NCBI RefSeq assembly: GCF_021431925.1
Contig: NZ_CP090373.1
Coordinates: forward strand, 62,001 to 126,000
Reading direction: 5' to 3'
Origin: Halobaculum sp. CBA1158
Lineage (GTDB): Archaea > Halobacteriota > Halobacteria > Halobacteriales > Haloferacaceae
Length of the DNA stretch: 64,000 nt
The notes beneath the pieces were generated by a model. The model made no database searches and was not told the DNA's origin. It saw only the letters and a list, made by a program, of their open reading frames with translations. Position 1 is the stretch's first letter; each line of letters opens with the position of its first letter. This document shows positions 53,507 through 62,938 of the stretch, in pieces. The translations under genes were made by a program, and so were the position numbers.

Positions 53507-53789
53507 TGTCCCCTCCACCTTGGTGGGCGAGGATCCCCGAGTTCGTTGGTATATCTCGGTTCGCGGTTAGCGACCTGTGCTCGTTGGGCGATACTGCCGT
53601 CACTACGGTCGAACAGGTTCCAGCTGGTTGTGGCGTCAGCCGTCATCCACTCTATGAATGAGTGATGTATCCTTGTGGGTGGGTCTCACAGATCTGCACG
53701 GTGGTGTGCGTCGAAGCCTGAGTCCGTACTGGTTCAAAAGAAAGTGAGTAAAACAGTGATGACAATTTCGAAATAACACCGAAGAATCA

Positions 53790-54866
53790 ATGACTGAATA
53801 TCATACGCGGCGCGCATTCCTCGCGAGTAGTGCAACAGCAGTGGCTCTCGGCCTAGCCGGCTGTAATGGCAACGGTGCTGGCGCTGGAGATAGTGGTACA
53901 CCGACCGACAGTCGAACCCAGAATAGCGGCGACTACGGAACACCGACGGCGACCCCGATGGCCGACTCAATGACCATATTCCATGGGGGGTTGCTCGCGC
54001 CATCGTTCAGCGCTACAGAACCGAAATTCGAGAACGAGTATAAAGTAGACGTCACCCGAGAGGTGAGAGGTCCAGTCGCCTCAACCCAGAGAATCACCCA
54101 GCAGGGTCGTAAGGCCGACGTGCTCGGCGTCTCCGACTTCCAGTACATCCGGGACCGCATACTTCCTGAGTTCAGTAAGTGGTACGCCATCTTCGCGACG
54201 AACTCGATGTCGATACAGTACCGAGAGGACTCTCCAGGTGCAGAGGATATCTCTAAGGACAACTGGTGGGAGGTACTCACGCGCGACGGCATTACCATCG
54301 GTCACTCCAACCCGGCGGTCGACCCTAGCGGCTATCGAGCGGTGATGACACAGCAACTTGGAGCGAAGGAACTCCACGGTGAACGGCTCTACGACCAGTC
54401 TACCTACGAGAAGCTTCGCGAGAACTCGACGATTCCTACGGGGACAGAAACCAATATTCAAACCCAACTTGAGTCTGGCGAACTCGACTATATCATCCAC
54501 TACCAGTCAATCTCGGCGAGATCAGGTCTCCCATACATCGATCTCCAGCCCGAGGTTGACCTCTCGAAAGCAACAAGCGCATATGCGGACCACTACGCAA
54601 AGGTCAAAGTCGAGACCAGTAGTGGGACGTTCACCGGCGCACCCATCGCGTACGGCCTGACTGTGCCAAGCAACGCCGAGGCACTGAGGCGCGGCGCCCA
54701 GTGGGTTGAGTACTTCGCAACTGAGCCGGGTCGAAAAGTTCTCCGAAACAAAGGGCTCGTTCCGGTGGATCCAATCGTCGTTCCGAAGAGCGGTCAGGAC
54801 GCCGTACCCGACAACGTAATGCAGGTCGCTAGCGCACATCGTTCACTCGGCCCGCTGGAGTTATAA
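53790..54866 (+). CDS. Solute-binding lipoprotein (WtpA/ModA-like)
   Basis: A 358-residue protein with a Tat signal and lipobox (TRRAFLASSATAVALGLAGC). The binding domain starts with SMTIFHGGLLAPSF and continues through VRGPVASTQRITQQGRKADV, WYAIFATNSM and ELDYIIHYQS. This layout matches the tungstate/molybdate binding protein WtpA. No permease or ATPase of the transporter follows, so it must use partners encoded elsewhere, or act alone. The 283 bp before it hold no sure gene. Confidence 0.75.
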   Translation: MTEYHTRRAFLASSATAVALGLAGCNGNGAGAGDSGTPTDSRTQNSGDYGTPTATPMADSMTIFHGGLLAPSFSATEPKFENEYKVDVTREVRGPVASTQRITQQGRKADVLGVSDFQYIRDRILPEFSKWYAIFATNSMSIQYREDSPGAEDISKDNWWEVLTRDGITIGHSNPAVDPSGYRAVMTQQLGAKELHGERLYDQSTYEKLRENSTIPTGTETNIQTQLESGELDYIIHYQSISARSGLPYIDLQPEVDLSKATSAYADHYAKVKVETSSGTFTGAPIAYGLTVPSNAEALRRGAQWVEYFATEPGRKVLRNKGLVPVDPIVVPKSGQDAVPDNVMQVASAHRSLGPLEL

Positions 54867-54996
54867 GGCTATGAAAATCAAATTTCGTTGGTACAGTATC
54901 ATAGAACATTTCAACAGAGCCGAATTGGTGTCTGTTGTGAGTCACCCCTGAGACCATTCCGAGTATACTATATTGGTCGAGATGACACCTGATAAT

Positions 54997-55200
54997 ATGA
55001 ACACGAGAGTGGGAAACTCGCTGATGGGAATCATGCTTTTCTTGGTCGTATTGGTCATGGGGACGTATATGCTGAATCCAGTTCCAGAAGAATCGCCATT
55101 GGCAGGTATTATGATTTTATCCTCGGTTGCTATATTGCTTCTACTACTGTTCACACTCGCTGGAATGGTGGTGAAAGACGGCGAATTTAGTGCCCACTGA
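54997..55200 (+). CDS. Small membrane protein
   Basis: A 67-residue protein with two hydrophobic helices (GIMLFLVVLVMGTYML and MILSSVAILLLLLFTLAGMV). A TATACTATATT element about 28 bases upstream selects the ATG at 54997 over earlier in-frame ATGs. Unknown function; convergent with the zinc exporter gene. Confidence 0.6.
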   Translation: MNTRVGNSLMGIMLFLVVLVMGTYMLNPVPEESPLAGIMILSSVAILLLLLFTLAGMVVKDGEFSAH

Positions 55201-55251
55201 ATGGTCGAATAACATGTCTGTCGCACTTTGACTGGAACCTTCTTCTCCTAA

Positions 55252-56172
55252 TTAGTGGGCGTGCCTCGTAGTACCGTTAGGATCGCCATGGATGACGAGT
55301 TCAACGGTCGCGTGGTCGATCCCTTGCTCTGCGAGATGGTCGTGAACCCGGGATCGGATAGCCCGTTGTTCCTCGAGTGTGGTCCCGGTATCCGTTAGTT
55401 GAACGGTCGCAACGGTTAGCTGACTACAGACTTGCCAGACGTGTAAGTCCTCGATCTGATCGACACCGTCGAGTGTAGTCAATTCGGCTCGGAGTTCCTC
55501 CGGCGATACAGGACTCCGTTCCAGCAGGATCGATGTGCTTTCACGGAGAACATTTCCGGCCGACACAAGTACTAGCATTCCGATGAGCACGGCCGCAGCT
55601 GGGTCAGCCACGGGCAGATCGAAGACCGCAACGGCGACCGTCGAAACGATCACCGCGACCGATCCACCTGCGTCACCGAGTAAATGGTAGAAGGCCCCTC
55701 GTTCGTTGAGGCTCATCTCATCTCCCTGCAACACGTACACGGAGCCGACGTTCACCAGCAGGCCACCCGTCGCAATGATCAACGTCAACTCTGGATTGAT
55801 CGCCACCGGTTCGAGAAACCGCTGGTAGGACTCCCAGAGAATGTAGCCGACCATCGGTAACAGTAATACGCCGTTCAGAAAGGCAGCAACCGGTTCCAGC
55901 CGATGTAATCCGTAGGACCACTCCTCGCCGCCGTCGAACCGTTCTGCGGTGTAGCTCGCAGCGAACGCCATCGCATACGCGAGCACATCGAACAACATGT
56001 GGATCGCGTCGCTGATGAGGGCGACCGAACCGAACAAGAGTCCGCCGGCGAGTTCGACGACGAACCCGACTAGGTTGATGACTGCAACGAACGCTAACCG
56101 CCGGGAACTTCTACTAGTCGTGGCTCGTTCACTATCCGAATCGGTCGCGTCTCCGTCGTGTGTATGGGACAT
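55252..56172 (-). CDS. Cation diffusion facilitator (CzcD/ZitB-like zinc exporter)
   Basis: A 306-residue protein with six membrane helices. Metal site A is HMLFD in SDAIHMLFD and HLLGD in YHLLGDAGGS, the HxxxD pair typical of Zn/Cd exporters. The C-terminal domain (EDLHVWQVCSQLTVATV, ATVELVIHGD) has the ferredoxin-like fold of CDFs. N- and C-termini carry extra His. It exchanges Zn or Co for protons. With the ZntA-type ATPase 2 kb away it gives two exporters for the same kind of metal. Confidence 0.9.
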   Translation of the reverse strand: MSHTHDGDATDSDSERATTSRSSRRLAFVAVINLVGFVVELAGGLLFGSVALISDAIHMLFDVLAYAMAFAASYTAERFDGGEEWSYGLHRLEPVAAFLNGVLLLPMVGYILWESYQRFLEPVAINPELTLIIATGGLLVNVGSVYVLQGDEMSLNERGAFYHLLGDAGGSVAVIVSTVAVAVFDLPVADPAAAVLIGMLVLVSAGNVLRESTSILLERSPVSPEELRAELTTLDGVDQIEDLHVWQVCSQLTVATVQLTDTGTTLEEQRAIRSRVHDHLAEQGIDHATVELVIHGDPNGTTRHAH

Positions 56173-56188
56173 TAATTACCCATGCCAG

Positions 56189-56608
56189 TCATGTATCGGT
56201 GGTCTCGTCTGTCAGCTGGTCGTCTCTCGGGTTCGAATCCTCGGTCTCGTTCAGATCTGCTCCATCGTCGGTCGGTGATTCGTCCGCCTGTTCGCCAGCG
56301 GGTTCGTCGTCAGCCGGCTTCTCCCGGATCTCGGAGACGTCCATCCCGCTCGACCCGGTGAGGTCGAGGGGTCGTAACCAGATATACCAGACGACGAAGA
56401 TCGTCGTACCGTATCCAGTCACCCAGACGATATCGGAGAGAAGTCTAAGACCAGCGCTATCGAGCGCATAGACCGCTAGCCCAGGGCCAATAATGCCGAT
56501 TACCACAACAACTACGAACAGCAATGGTGAGGAGAGTCCAAACGGGTATTTCTGTCCGTCACTGCCGACGCCGCTCGACTCTTCGTTCAGTGTTGGTTGC
56601 GAACTCAT
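56189..56608 (-). CDS. Haloarchaeal membrane protein with acidic tail
   Basis: A 139-residue protein with two membrane helices (LLFVVVVVIGIIGPGLAVYAL and IVWVTGYGTTIFVVWYIWL) and a very acidic, probably disordered C-terminus (about 60 residues). Its start overlaps the stop of the small gene at 56605 (ATGA), so it is coupled. It could be a small subunit of a respiratory or transport complex; no motif confirms this. Confidence 0.65.
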   Translation of the reverse strand: MSSQPTLNEESSGVGSDGQKYPFGLSSPLLFVVVVVIGIIGPGLAVYALDSAGLRLLSDIVWVTGYGTTIFVVWYIWLRPLDLTGSSGMDVSEIREKPADDEPAGEQADESPTDDGADLNETEDSNPRDDQLTDETTDT

Positions 56609-56790
56609 GCGTTCAAACTCTCTGGTGTCGGCGCCAATGCGGAGAGCTTGATCCGGGAGAACTGTATCGCGTTTCCGATGACGCTTTCGTACTCAATGAT
56701 ATCTCGCTTGGCGACTGATGCATTGCCGGCTTCGGCGACGATCGCCTCGCCGATGGATGCGATTACCAGTTTGTTATATCGGATTTTCAT
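56605..56790 (-). CDS. Small protein coupled to the membrane protein gene
   Basis: A 61-residue protein (MKIRYNKLVIASIGEAIVAE, ending PTPESLNA). It is amphipathic rather than clearly membranous. Translation coupling on its 3' side and a 20-bp gap to the gene upstream suggest a place in the same operon. Not recognised. Confidence 0.5.
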   Translation of the reverse strand: MKIRYNKLVIASIGEAIVAEAGNASVAKRDIIEYESVIGNAIQFSRIKLSALAPTPESLNA

Positions 56791-56810
56791 TTCTAGTTTG
56801 TCACTGGGGT

Positions 56811-57239
56811 TCAGTCAGATGTTGTTTCCGATGTCTGGGACGCCGACACCTTAGAGCGGGATTTCTTCGGAACGAAACCTGCCCAGAGAAGTGCACCAAC
56901 AAGGCAGATGATGCCAGCGATTACAATTGATTGACCACGGATTGTCGTCCCAGACTGGTCCCCTGTGATCAACAGGGTGCCAATGCCGATGAGGGCCAAT
57001 GCTTGAACACCTGTACCTTTCGCAGGGTCCGTGATATACCCTGCTTCTGTGAGAATGCCGGCAACAGACACCACGAACAACAATAGTCCAGCAACTGACA
57101 CGGGACGAAGTCCGAGAAGTACACCGATTTCTGAAAGTACAAATCCAATAGCGACGAGGGGGGGCCATGGACTCGCTCCTGTGAAGGTCGAGTCCGAGTC
57201 TGATGAATAGGTCACAGCCCATATTGGGGTTTGCTGCAT
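56811..57239 (-). CDS. Haloarchaeal membrane protein (DUF7541-like)
   Basis: A 142-residue protein with four membrane helices (for example VAIGFVLSEIGVLLGL and VAGLLLFVVSVAGIL) and a basic/Ser-rich tail. I recall similar proteins (DUF7541) beside haloarchaeal heme-copper oxidase genes, but no oxidase is in this window. First gene of the three-gene minus-strand set 56189-57239. Confidence 0.6.
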   Translation of the reverse strand: MQQTPIWAVTYSSDSDSTFTGASPWPPLVAIGFVLSEIGVLLGLRPVSVAGLLLFVVSVAGILTEAGYITDPAKGTGVQALALIGIGTLLITGDQSGTTIRGQSIVIAGIICLVGALLWAGFVPKKSRSKVSASQTSETTSD

Positions 57240-57418
57240 AATAAGTCGGCTGTTATCTATGCCCTCATTCTTAATATGTTCTACCAGAATACTGGTGAGT
57301 AGTTATTACAATAAAAGTATCGTGAGACTTCTTTTGATCCGGAGGTGGCTCTTCGACCATTGAACCATAACGGTTTCAACGCTGAATAGACTACGAGCGA
57401 GCAACACCTTACGAGAAT

Positions 57419-57685
57419 ATGTCATACGAAGGTACTACCATTTCACGGAGCGAGTCACCCGCAGATCGTTGTGATTACTGTGGGCATCCGTTTCCGACAA
57501 CAGATCGTCTCGTCCTCCACAAAGGCTTAGAACATCCCCAGCAGTTGGATGATAGCGAGGAGGAGGCATTCTTCTCTGCCCAGGCGGACGAGGAAGACGA
57601 GTTACGTACACTGCGTGTAAAAGCACTAGGGGGGCTTGTGCTCCTGTACTTCGGCCTTCTCTTCATGTATGCCATCTTCGCCTGA
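57419..57685 (+). CDS. Zinc-finger membrane protein
   Basis: An 88-residue protein with one C2H2-type unit (CDYCGHPF, then HKGLEH) at residues 18-40, an acidic linker and one C-terminal membrane helix (LGGLVLLYFGLLFMYAIFA). The finger probably faces the cytoplasm. It overlaps the next gene by 17 bases, so the two are likely partners. I associate it with a DUF7410-type haloarchaeal family, from memory. Confidence 0.75.
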   Translation: MSYEGTTISRSESPADRCDYCGHPFPTTDRLVLHKGLEHPQQLDDSEEEAFFSAQADEEDELRTLRVKALGGLVLLYFGLLFMYAIFA

Positions 57686-59177
57686 CTCAGACACGAAGTC
57701 CAGATGTAGTGAGAGATGCACAGAGCCATCTCCAGGACCGAGGCTTCGCAATTGGATCGTGTCGAACACAAAGCTCAGACTCCTGGTTCAGTTTGTAACC
57801 TGGGTCTCGGTATTGACGCTGTTTACCGAAACAGTCGCTGCCGGGAACGGAATGACGCTCTCGAAGCAGCCACGGGATACCCTTGCCGTTCCCCGATGGC
57901 TGTACCTTGCCACCGGTGGTGCCACGATCGGCGCCTCTGCCCTACTTGCGAGCTTCGTCACTGATCGAGCCTTTATCCGCTATCTCCACAACTGGTCGCT
58001 CCCCGGCCCGACGGTCGACGACTGGTGGACACCGATTCGATGGATCGGACGTAGTCTTGGGATTGTCGTCCTTGGACTGGCAGTGTATCTCGGACTGACC
58101 GGACCGCAGCTCCCAACGGCCAGCTTCACCATTCTCGTCACATTTGTCGTCGTTCGAGCGGGCTTGCCGATGCTTACGTATCTCGGAGGGAACGTTTGGC
58201 CAGCACTGAACCCCTGGCGAGGGATCGTCTCGCTTCTCCCAGCTGGACACCGAACGTATCCTAAAGAATTAGCCCGGTGGCCAGCTGTAGGTGGCCTATT
58301 ACTACTCGTGTGGATTGAGGTGATTTTCCCTGTCAGCACGATTCCGTCCGTTCTTTCGATTGCGATTCTCGGCTACAGTGTCGTCACAATCGCAGGCGCG
58401 GTACTCGTCGGTCCCAACGCATGGTTCGGGAACGCAGATCCGTTATCCGTCTTGTTCCGATTCTTCGGGGCTGTCGCTCCTGTAAAACGGCGGGACGGGA
58501 AGCTCACTGTAAAACTGCCCGGTAGCGACCTGACTGACTCAGACTTAATCACGGACACCTCCGATGTTGCGTTCGTCATTGCGCTGATTTGGGAGCTCAC
58601 GTACAGCGGCTTCATCACGACGCAGACGGGCGCAGCAACTATCGAGGCACTCGTCGGTCTCTCCAATATTGGAGTGGGAGCTGTACAGATCCGTGCGATC
58701 CTCATCTACACACTCCTTTTCGTCAGTGGCTACGTCGTTTTCTTCGCCGCGTATTGGTATGCGGGGGTACTCTCTCGGCGACGGACCGGGACATACATCA
58801 CAGCGAAACGTATCGCCTTTCGGTTTGCACCCTCGCTATTGGCCATCGCAGCGGGATATCACCTCGCTCACTACACCGGACTGGCTGTATCCCTCAGTCC
58901 GGCTCTAGGCATGGCAATTGTCTCCCCACTATCGCCCCCAGCGAATCCCCTGACATTGTCTCCACCTGGGTGGTTCGAGGGCTTGAGTATCGCCTACGTG
59001 CTCATCGGGCATCTCCTCGCTATCTGGGCAGCGCACGCGACCGCCTACGAACTCTTCTCGAGTCGTCTCGTCGCAATCCGGAGCCAGTACCCGTTCATTG
59101 TTGTGATGATCGGTTACACCGTCATTAGCCTCTGGATTCTCTCACTCCCAGGAGCGACGCCCCCTTATCTACCCTGA
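57669..59177 (+). CDS. Polytopic membrane protein coupled to the zinc-finger protein
   Basis: A 502-residue protein with about twelve membrane helices. The ATG at 57669 lies in the end of the zinc-finger gene. Conserved-looking blocks are NVWPALNPWRGIV, GPNAWFGNADPLS and GYHLAHYTGLAV, with an HATAYELF segment and VVMIGYTVISLWIL near the end. The His residues in two late helices could bind heme or metal. I do not recognise a transporter family. A paralogue enters the window at the right edge (63639-64000) in the opposite direction. Confidence 0.8.
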   Translation: MPSSPDSDTKSRCSERCTEPSPGPRLRNWIVSNTKLRLLVQFVTWVSVLTLFTETVAAGNGMTLSKQPRDTLAVPRWLYLATGGATIGASALLASFVTDRAFIRYLHNWSLPGPTVDDWWTPIRWIGRSLGIVVLGLAVYLGLTGPQLPTASFTILVTFVVVRAGLPMLTYLGGNVWPALNPWRGIVSLLPAGHRTYPKELARWPAVGGLLLLVWIEVIFPVSTIPSVLSIAILGYSVVTIAGAVLVGPNAWFGNADPLSVLFRFFGAVAPVKRRDGKLTVKLPGSDLTDSDLITDTSDVAFVIALIWELTYSGFITTQTGAATIEALVGLSNIGVGAVQIRAILIYTLLFVSGYVVFFAAYWYAGVLSRRRTGTYITAKRIAFRFAPSLLAIAAGYHLAHYTGLAVSLSPALGMAIVSPLSPPANPLTLSPPGWFEGLSIAYVLIGHLLAIWAAHATAYELFSSRLVAIRSQYPFIVVMIGYTVISLWILSLPGATPPYLP

Positions 59178-59240
59178 TTCTGGTGGGTTCGAGGGTACTG
59201 CTGGTCGCACACTGGCTGACAGAAACCATCCTTCGGAACT

Positions 59241-60311
59241 TCACTCGACAGTGAACTCTATCGGGTCCATATCGAGGAACGCGGTTTCGTAGCCATCGTG
59301 CCGCGCCAGTTGGGGTGGTGTCTCGACGGTGAGTCTGACCGTATCGCCCGTCTCGAGTTCATCTAGACCCATCCCATAGAAACTCCCGAGGTCGGGATCG
59401 AGGGACGCTTGGAGTGTCCCTTGTGCGATTGCGTCCCCCCCTCGATTGAGTGTTGCTGAAAGAGCCATCCTCGGGAGCATCACGCGATTGTAGGGTGTTC
59501 GAGGAGAAACGATTAGGAAGGGTCCTTCAGTATCACTAAACCGATGGTCACCGTCAACGAGAGCAACCAGCATCGTTGCGTCACCGGATTGCCCTTCGTG
59601 GAGTAGTCGACCGGGAAGCTCGGATTTTGTCGGCACGACCGGTTCAGGGATCATTTCCATATCCATTAGATCGACTGTCCCACGGGTGCCCGCTTTTTCG
59701 CCTAATCGACGAATCTCCAAATTGTACGTCTCATCCGTATCGAACGTGAACTGCATCGTGGCTGACTGCCCTCGGGTAAATCGGCCTTCGAGCGGGTCAG
59801 TACGTGCTGTCTGTAGCGGACCGACCTGGAGCGTCACATCGTACTGGCCTTCTCCCGGAAGCGCAATATTGTCGCCGTAGTGGAATCCCATATTCGGCGA
59901 AATCATTGGCCAGAGATTGGTAGAGGACACCTGGCCATCGCTGTTACTGATATCGACAGAGACGTCGACCGGAAGGACTGTCTCCGTCTCGGTGTCCCAG
60001 ATACTCGCCATTAGATGCACCGAATCATTGGATCGAACGACCACTTTCGTCTTGCGGGAGCCGGTGAGATTCCAGAAGCGGTGGGGGAAGGAATGCATCA
60101 GCGCAAATCCGATATCGCCGGCTGTCGTCGTTCCATACATTCCCATCCCTTCGATAATAGCTGGATAGTAGACTGCATCAGGTCGATCCTCTACGAGCGG
60201 CGGATCACGCCATGCAGACTTTGTTTCGAATCCGAGCTGCTTCATGCAGCCAGACAGTAGCACTCCCCCTGATAGTGCAGTTCCCTGTTTGAGAAGCGTT
60301 CGTCGATTCAT
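59241..60311 (-). CDS. Tp34/FetP (P19)-like metal-binding lipoprotein
   Basis: A 356-residue protein with a Tat-type signal and lipobox (NRRTLLKQG, then LSGC). The region EGMGMYG and later MISPNMGFHYGDNIALPG with GQYDVTLQV resembles the Tp34/P19 (FetP) fold, where Met and His residues bind Cu and Fe for high-affinity iron uptake. The second half is a further beta-rich domain, repeated in style. Downstream genes on the same strand include a peroxidase-like protein, giving an EfeO/B-like set. Family call is moderate. Confidence 0.7.
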   Translation of the reverse strand: MNRRTLLKQGTALSGGVLLSGCMKQLGFETKSAWRDPPLVEDRPDAVYYPAIIEGMGMYGTTTAGDIGFALMHSFPHRFWNLTGSRKTKVVVRSNDSVHLMASIWDTETETVLPVDVSVDISNSDGQVSSTNLWPMISPNMGFHYGDNIALPGEGQYDVTLQVGPLQTARTDPLEGRFTRGQSATMQFTFDTDETYNLEIRRLGEKAGTRGTVDLMDMEMIPEPVVPTKSELPGRLLHEGQSGDATMLVALVDGDHRFSDTEGPFLIVSPRTPYNRVMLPRMALSATLNRGGDAIAQGTLQASLDPDLGSFYGMGLDELETGDTVRLTVETPPQLARHDGYETAFLDMDPIEFTVE

Positions 60312-60411
60312 TGGCTCATCTGGGATGGAATGATTGGTTCATATCGAATTGATCTCGCTGTCGCCAACTGGAGGTATCCGTAACTCCCAGCGTCGGTCAC
60401 TCTGTGTACGC

Positions 60412-60498
60412 CTACGCCAAGCGAACGGCGAACCCGGTGAGTACCAGTAGTGAGACAACGCCGAGTAACGCCGCCAGTACCAGGTGCTTCTCTTCCAT
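60412..60498 (-). CDS. 28-residue single-helix membrane peptide
   Basis: From the ATG at 60498: MEEKHLVLAALLGVVSLLVL followed by TGFAVRLA and a stop at 60412. A compact acidic-start, one-helix peptide between two co-oriented genes of the iron-related set. It could be a small subunit or regulator. Short length makes the call uncertain. Confidence 0.4.
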   Translation of the reverse strand: MEEKHLVLAALLGVVSLLVLTGFAVRLA

Positions 60499-60605
60499 GC
60501 ACTCAGTTTCGATCGGGTTTCTAAAGACCCCTTTGGAACTATACCGTCATCTGCACGTCCGGAATATCAATGAAGGCTGTTTCGTATCCCCAATACGTTA
60601 TCTCT

Positions 60606-61886
60606 TCAGTCCTGGATCGGCTGTGCGGGTGGTAGCGCGCGCAATGACCGTGGAGGAACGAGAAAGTTACCACGCCGCACTGTTCGGATGTACTGCAGGA
60701 TGCCGTTGTTATTCCGCTGACCGACAGCCGACTGTTCGGCGATATCTGTTCCGTTCATCGCCTTTCTGGTATCGACAAAATCGTTGATCTCTCGCTGGAG
60801 TGCGAGGAAGTGTAGGCCGGCGACCCCATCGTCAGTCGAATCGAAGTCACGCCGAAGGATGAGCGGTGAGTCATTATCATCGCGAACGCGAGCATTCTTC
60901 TGTGCGTGGCCGATGACGCCCATCTCACGTGCTGTTTCCCCTGGTAATCCAGCATCGTCGACTCCGCTGCTGTCGCCGAGGTTGTTCCCGACACCGTCGA
61001 TAATATCGTTTTCGGCGTGATATGGAGAGAACATCTTTGCCACACGTTGCCAGCGATCATCCTGATTATACCACTGGTTGAGGTTTAGTTGGAGCTTGGA
61101 GATATGCTGCGTCGTTCCACCGGCGAACGGCCCCGCTTGGATTGTGACTCGATCTTCGCTGGCCTGATTCTTTTTGAACCCCGATTTGAATCCCATAAAC
61201 AGTGGTGCGTCTTCGGGGACCTTGGTGGCCGGAACACCCTCTATATCGTCTGCATTTTTCGCTGGGAGTCCGTCCCCGATAAATCCCGTTCGCCGGTCGG
61301 CGATGGTGAAGACGTCGCTGAGGGAAGTGCCCGGCTGATCGATGCCGTTGAGCGTCGATTTGTTTCCTTTGAGTGCCTCTTCAGCGCCGAGTACCACCTG
61401 TGCCGTGTTACTTGCGAGATGGACAACTGCATCTGCCGTATCGAACTCGGGATCTTCGAACGGAGCGAGCGCATCGGGAGCGGGGAGATCTGCGCTTTCT
61501 GGAAGTGACTCATCGAACCGATCGAAGTATGCTCGGGAATAACTCACCGTGAGCAGTAATCCATCCCCGCTTCGCTCGTAGGAGTGTTCGATGCCACGGA
61601 GAGCTGTCTCAACCCGTTCGCGGTCGTCTTCGTTTGGTTGCCCGTCTCGTCGATAATTCAAATAGAGGAGCACACGATGGTTGGGAGCCACGACGTTCCC
61701 GTGGTCGTCCCGTGGAAGGACATCGTTCCAGGCGTGCTGACGCCGTGGATACGACGAGAGATCATCCGGTCCAGTTGGGACATCAACTTCTTCACGGCCC
61801 AAACAAGCACTAAACGCGGCTGCTCCTCCGATTGCGACAGCCGATTTAAGAAACTCCCTGCGAGGGATACTCTTCCCGTCAGCCAT
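60606..61886 (-). CDS. DyP-type (EfeB-like) peroxidase-related protein, Tat-exported
   Basis: A 426-residue protein with a Tat signal (PRREFLKSAVAIGGAAAFSAC). The C-terminal part has GHAQKNAR with the likely heme-ligand His, followed by PLILRRDFD and GLHFLALQREINDF, the DyP pattern. The GxxDG catalytic motif of typical DyPs is not evident, so it may be a diverged heme protein. EfeB takes iron from heme or oxidises Fe(II) at the cell surface. Neighbours support an iron role. I recall related haloarchaeal proteins named DUF7405. Confidence 0.7.
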   Translation of the reverse strand: MADGKSIPRREFLKSAVAIGGAAAFSACLGREEVDVPTGPDDLSSYPRRQHAWNDVLPRDDHGNVVAPNHRVLLYLNYRRDGQPNEDDRERVETALRGIEHSYERSGDGLLLTVSYSRAYFDRFDESLPESADLPAPDALAPFEDPEFDTADAVVHLASNTAQVVLGAEEALKGNKSTLNGIDQPGTSLSDVFTIADRRTGFIGDGLPAKNADDIEGVPATKVPEDAPLFMGFKSGFKKNQASEDRVTIQAGPFAGGTTQHISKLQLNLNQWYNQDDRWQRVAKMFSPYHAENDIIDGVGNNLGDSSGVDDAGLPGETAREMGVIGHAQKNARVRDDNDSPLILRRDFDSTDDGVAGLHFLALQREINDFVDTRKAMNGTDIAEQSAVGQRNNNGILQYIRTVRRGNFLVPPRSLRALPPAQPIQD

Positions 61887-61990
61887 TACTCAATAGTTAG
61901 GTAGGCAGCCAAATAGCGATTCTGGTAGAGTTCTTAAATCAGATTTTCACTCCGAGTTTCAAGTCAACACCGTTCGAGAGGCCGTTGTGG

Positions 61991-62938
61991 CTACGAGAGG
62001 AAGACGAGATATGTCACGGCGTACGCGGCAGCGGCGAGCGTTACAGCGCTCAAAGCGGTCGTGACTGCGTCCACTACTTGAGTCGATCTATCTTGGCGCC
62101 GGTCCGAGCGAACTGGAGTTCCGATGAATCCGACCGCGAGGACGCTGAACACGAACGGCGACGCCACTTCGATGGTCGGTACTGGAATCACGAAGACCGC
62201 ACCGGCGTAGGCCACTCCGAGTGCCGCACGCCGATTGATATGCCGGCTGAGGCGCCATCCTTGCAGCCGAGCGACGATGAGCAGCCCGGCCCAGATTGTC
62301 GCGATCTCGATAAAGAAGGCTCCGAGAAGATGCAGCGTCGGATCGGGGTGTAGGAGAACCTGTCCGTTCAGTAGACCGGCGTTGAACGGAAGGGGATACA
62401 GTAGCGCCGGCGATGGACCGGCGAACACGTCGCCGAACGGGTGTGACAGTAGGCCGAGTCCTCCGGTGGCCAAGACGGCCCTCGGACCGAGCCCGACGCG
62501 TTCGCCGAGTGTGACCAACCCGACCCCACCAAGCACGAACGCAGCAACCACGGCACCAGGGGCAATCCCGCTGACAAGCGTGACGACACCGACCAGACTC
62601 CCGAGAATGAGTTCACCAAGAGTGCCAATACGGGGGTCATTCCCGTCACGAGCACACCAGGCGGCAAACCCGGTCGACGCGACGAGACCGACAACTAGCG
62701 AGTGAGTGGCTCCGCGGTGGATCTCGTTTGCGACATCCCAGAATGCGTCAGAGGTTATGAACACACCCTCCAGGCTACCGACAAGCCCGGCAACGGCATA
62801 CAGCATGTCGATGTCCGGGAGCATCGCAAACGCGCCGGCCATCGCCCCAACCGCGAGCGCGCGCTCGTCGGGCCACCCCCGCCAAGCGGCGACACTCGTC
62901 GCGAGGACGAACGCAGCTAGAAAGTGTCCGGCAAACAT
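61991..62938 (-). CDS. YdjM/YbcI-like membrane metal-dependent hydrolase
   Basis: A 315-residue protein with about nine membrane helices. Conserved sites are HFLAAF at the start, MLPDIDM and HRGATHSLVVG, the signature of the LexA-binding, membrane-bound metal-dependent hydrolase family (DUF457), and LSHPFGDVF as a further His/Asp site. The reaction is not known. It reads away from the small genes at the right edge and toward the peroxidase gene, 104 bp from it. Confidence 0.8.
   Translation of the reverse strand: MFAGHFLAAFVLATSVAAWRGWPDERALAVGAMAGAFAMLPDIDMLYAVAGLVGSLEGVFITSDAFWDVANEIHRGATHSLVVGLVASTGFAAWCARDGNDPRIGTLGELILGSLVGVVTLVSGIAPGAVVAAFVLGGVGLVTLGERVGLGPRAVLATGGLGLLSHPFGDVFAGPSPALLYPLPFNAGLLNGQVLLHPDPTLHLLGAFFIEIATIWAGLLIVARLQGWRLSRHINRRAALGVAYAGAVFVIPVPTIEVASPFVFSVLAVGFIGTPVRSDRRQDRSTQVVDAVTTALSAVTLAAAAYAVTYLVFLS

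Noticed and set aside
53296-53646. Minus-strand frame at the end of the ZntA-type ATPase
   Set aside because: Mostly overlaps the ATPase gene. The part outside could be an old insertion remnant but could not be assigned.
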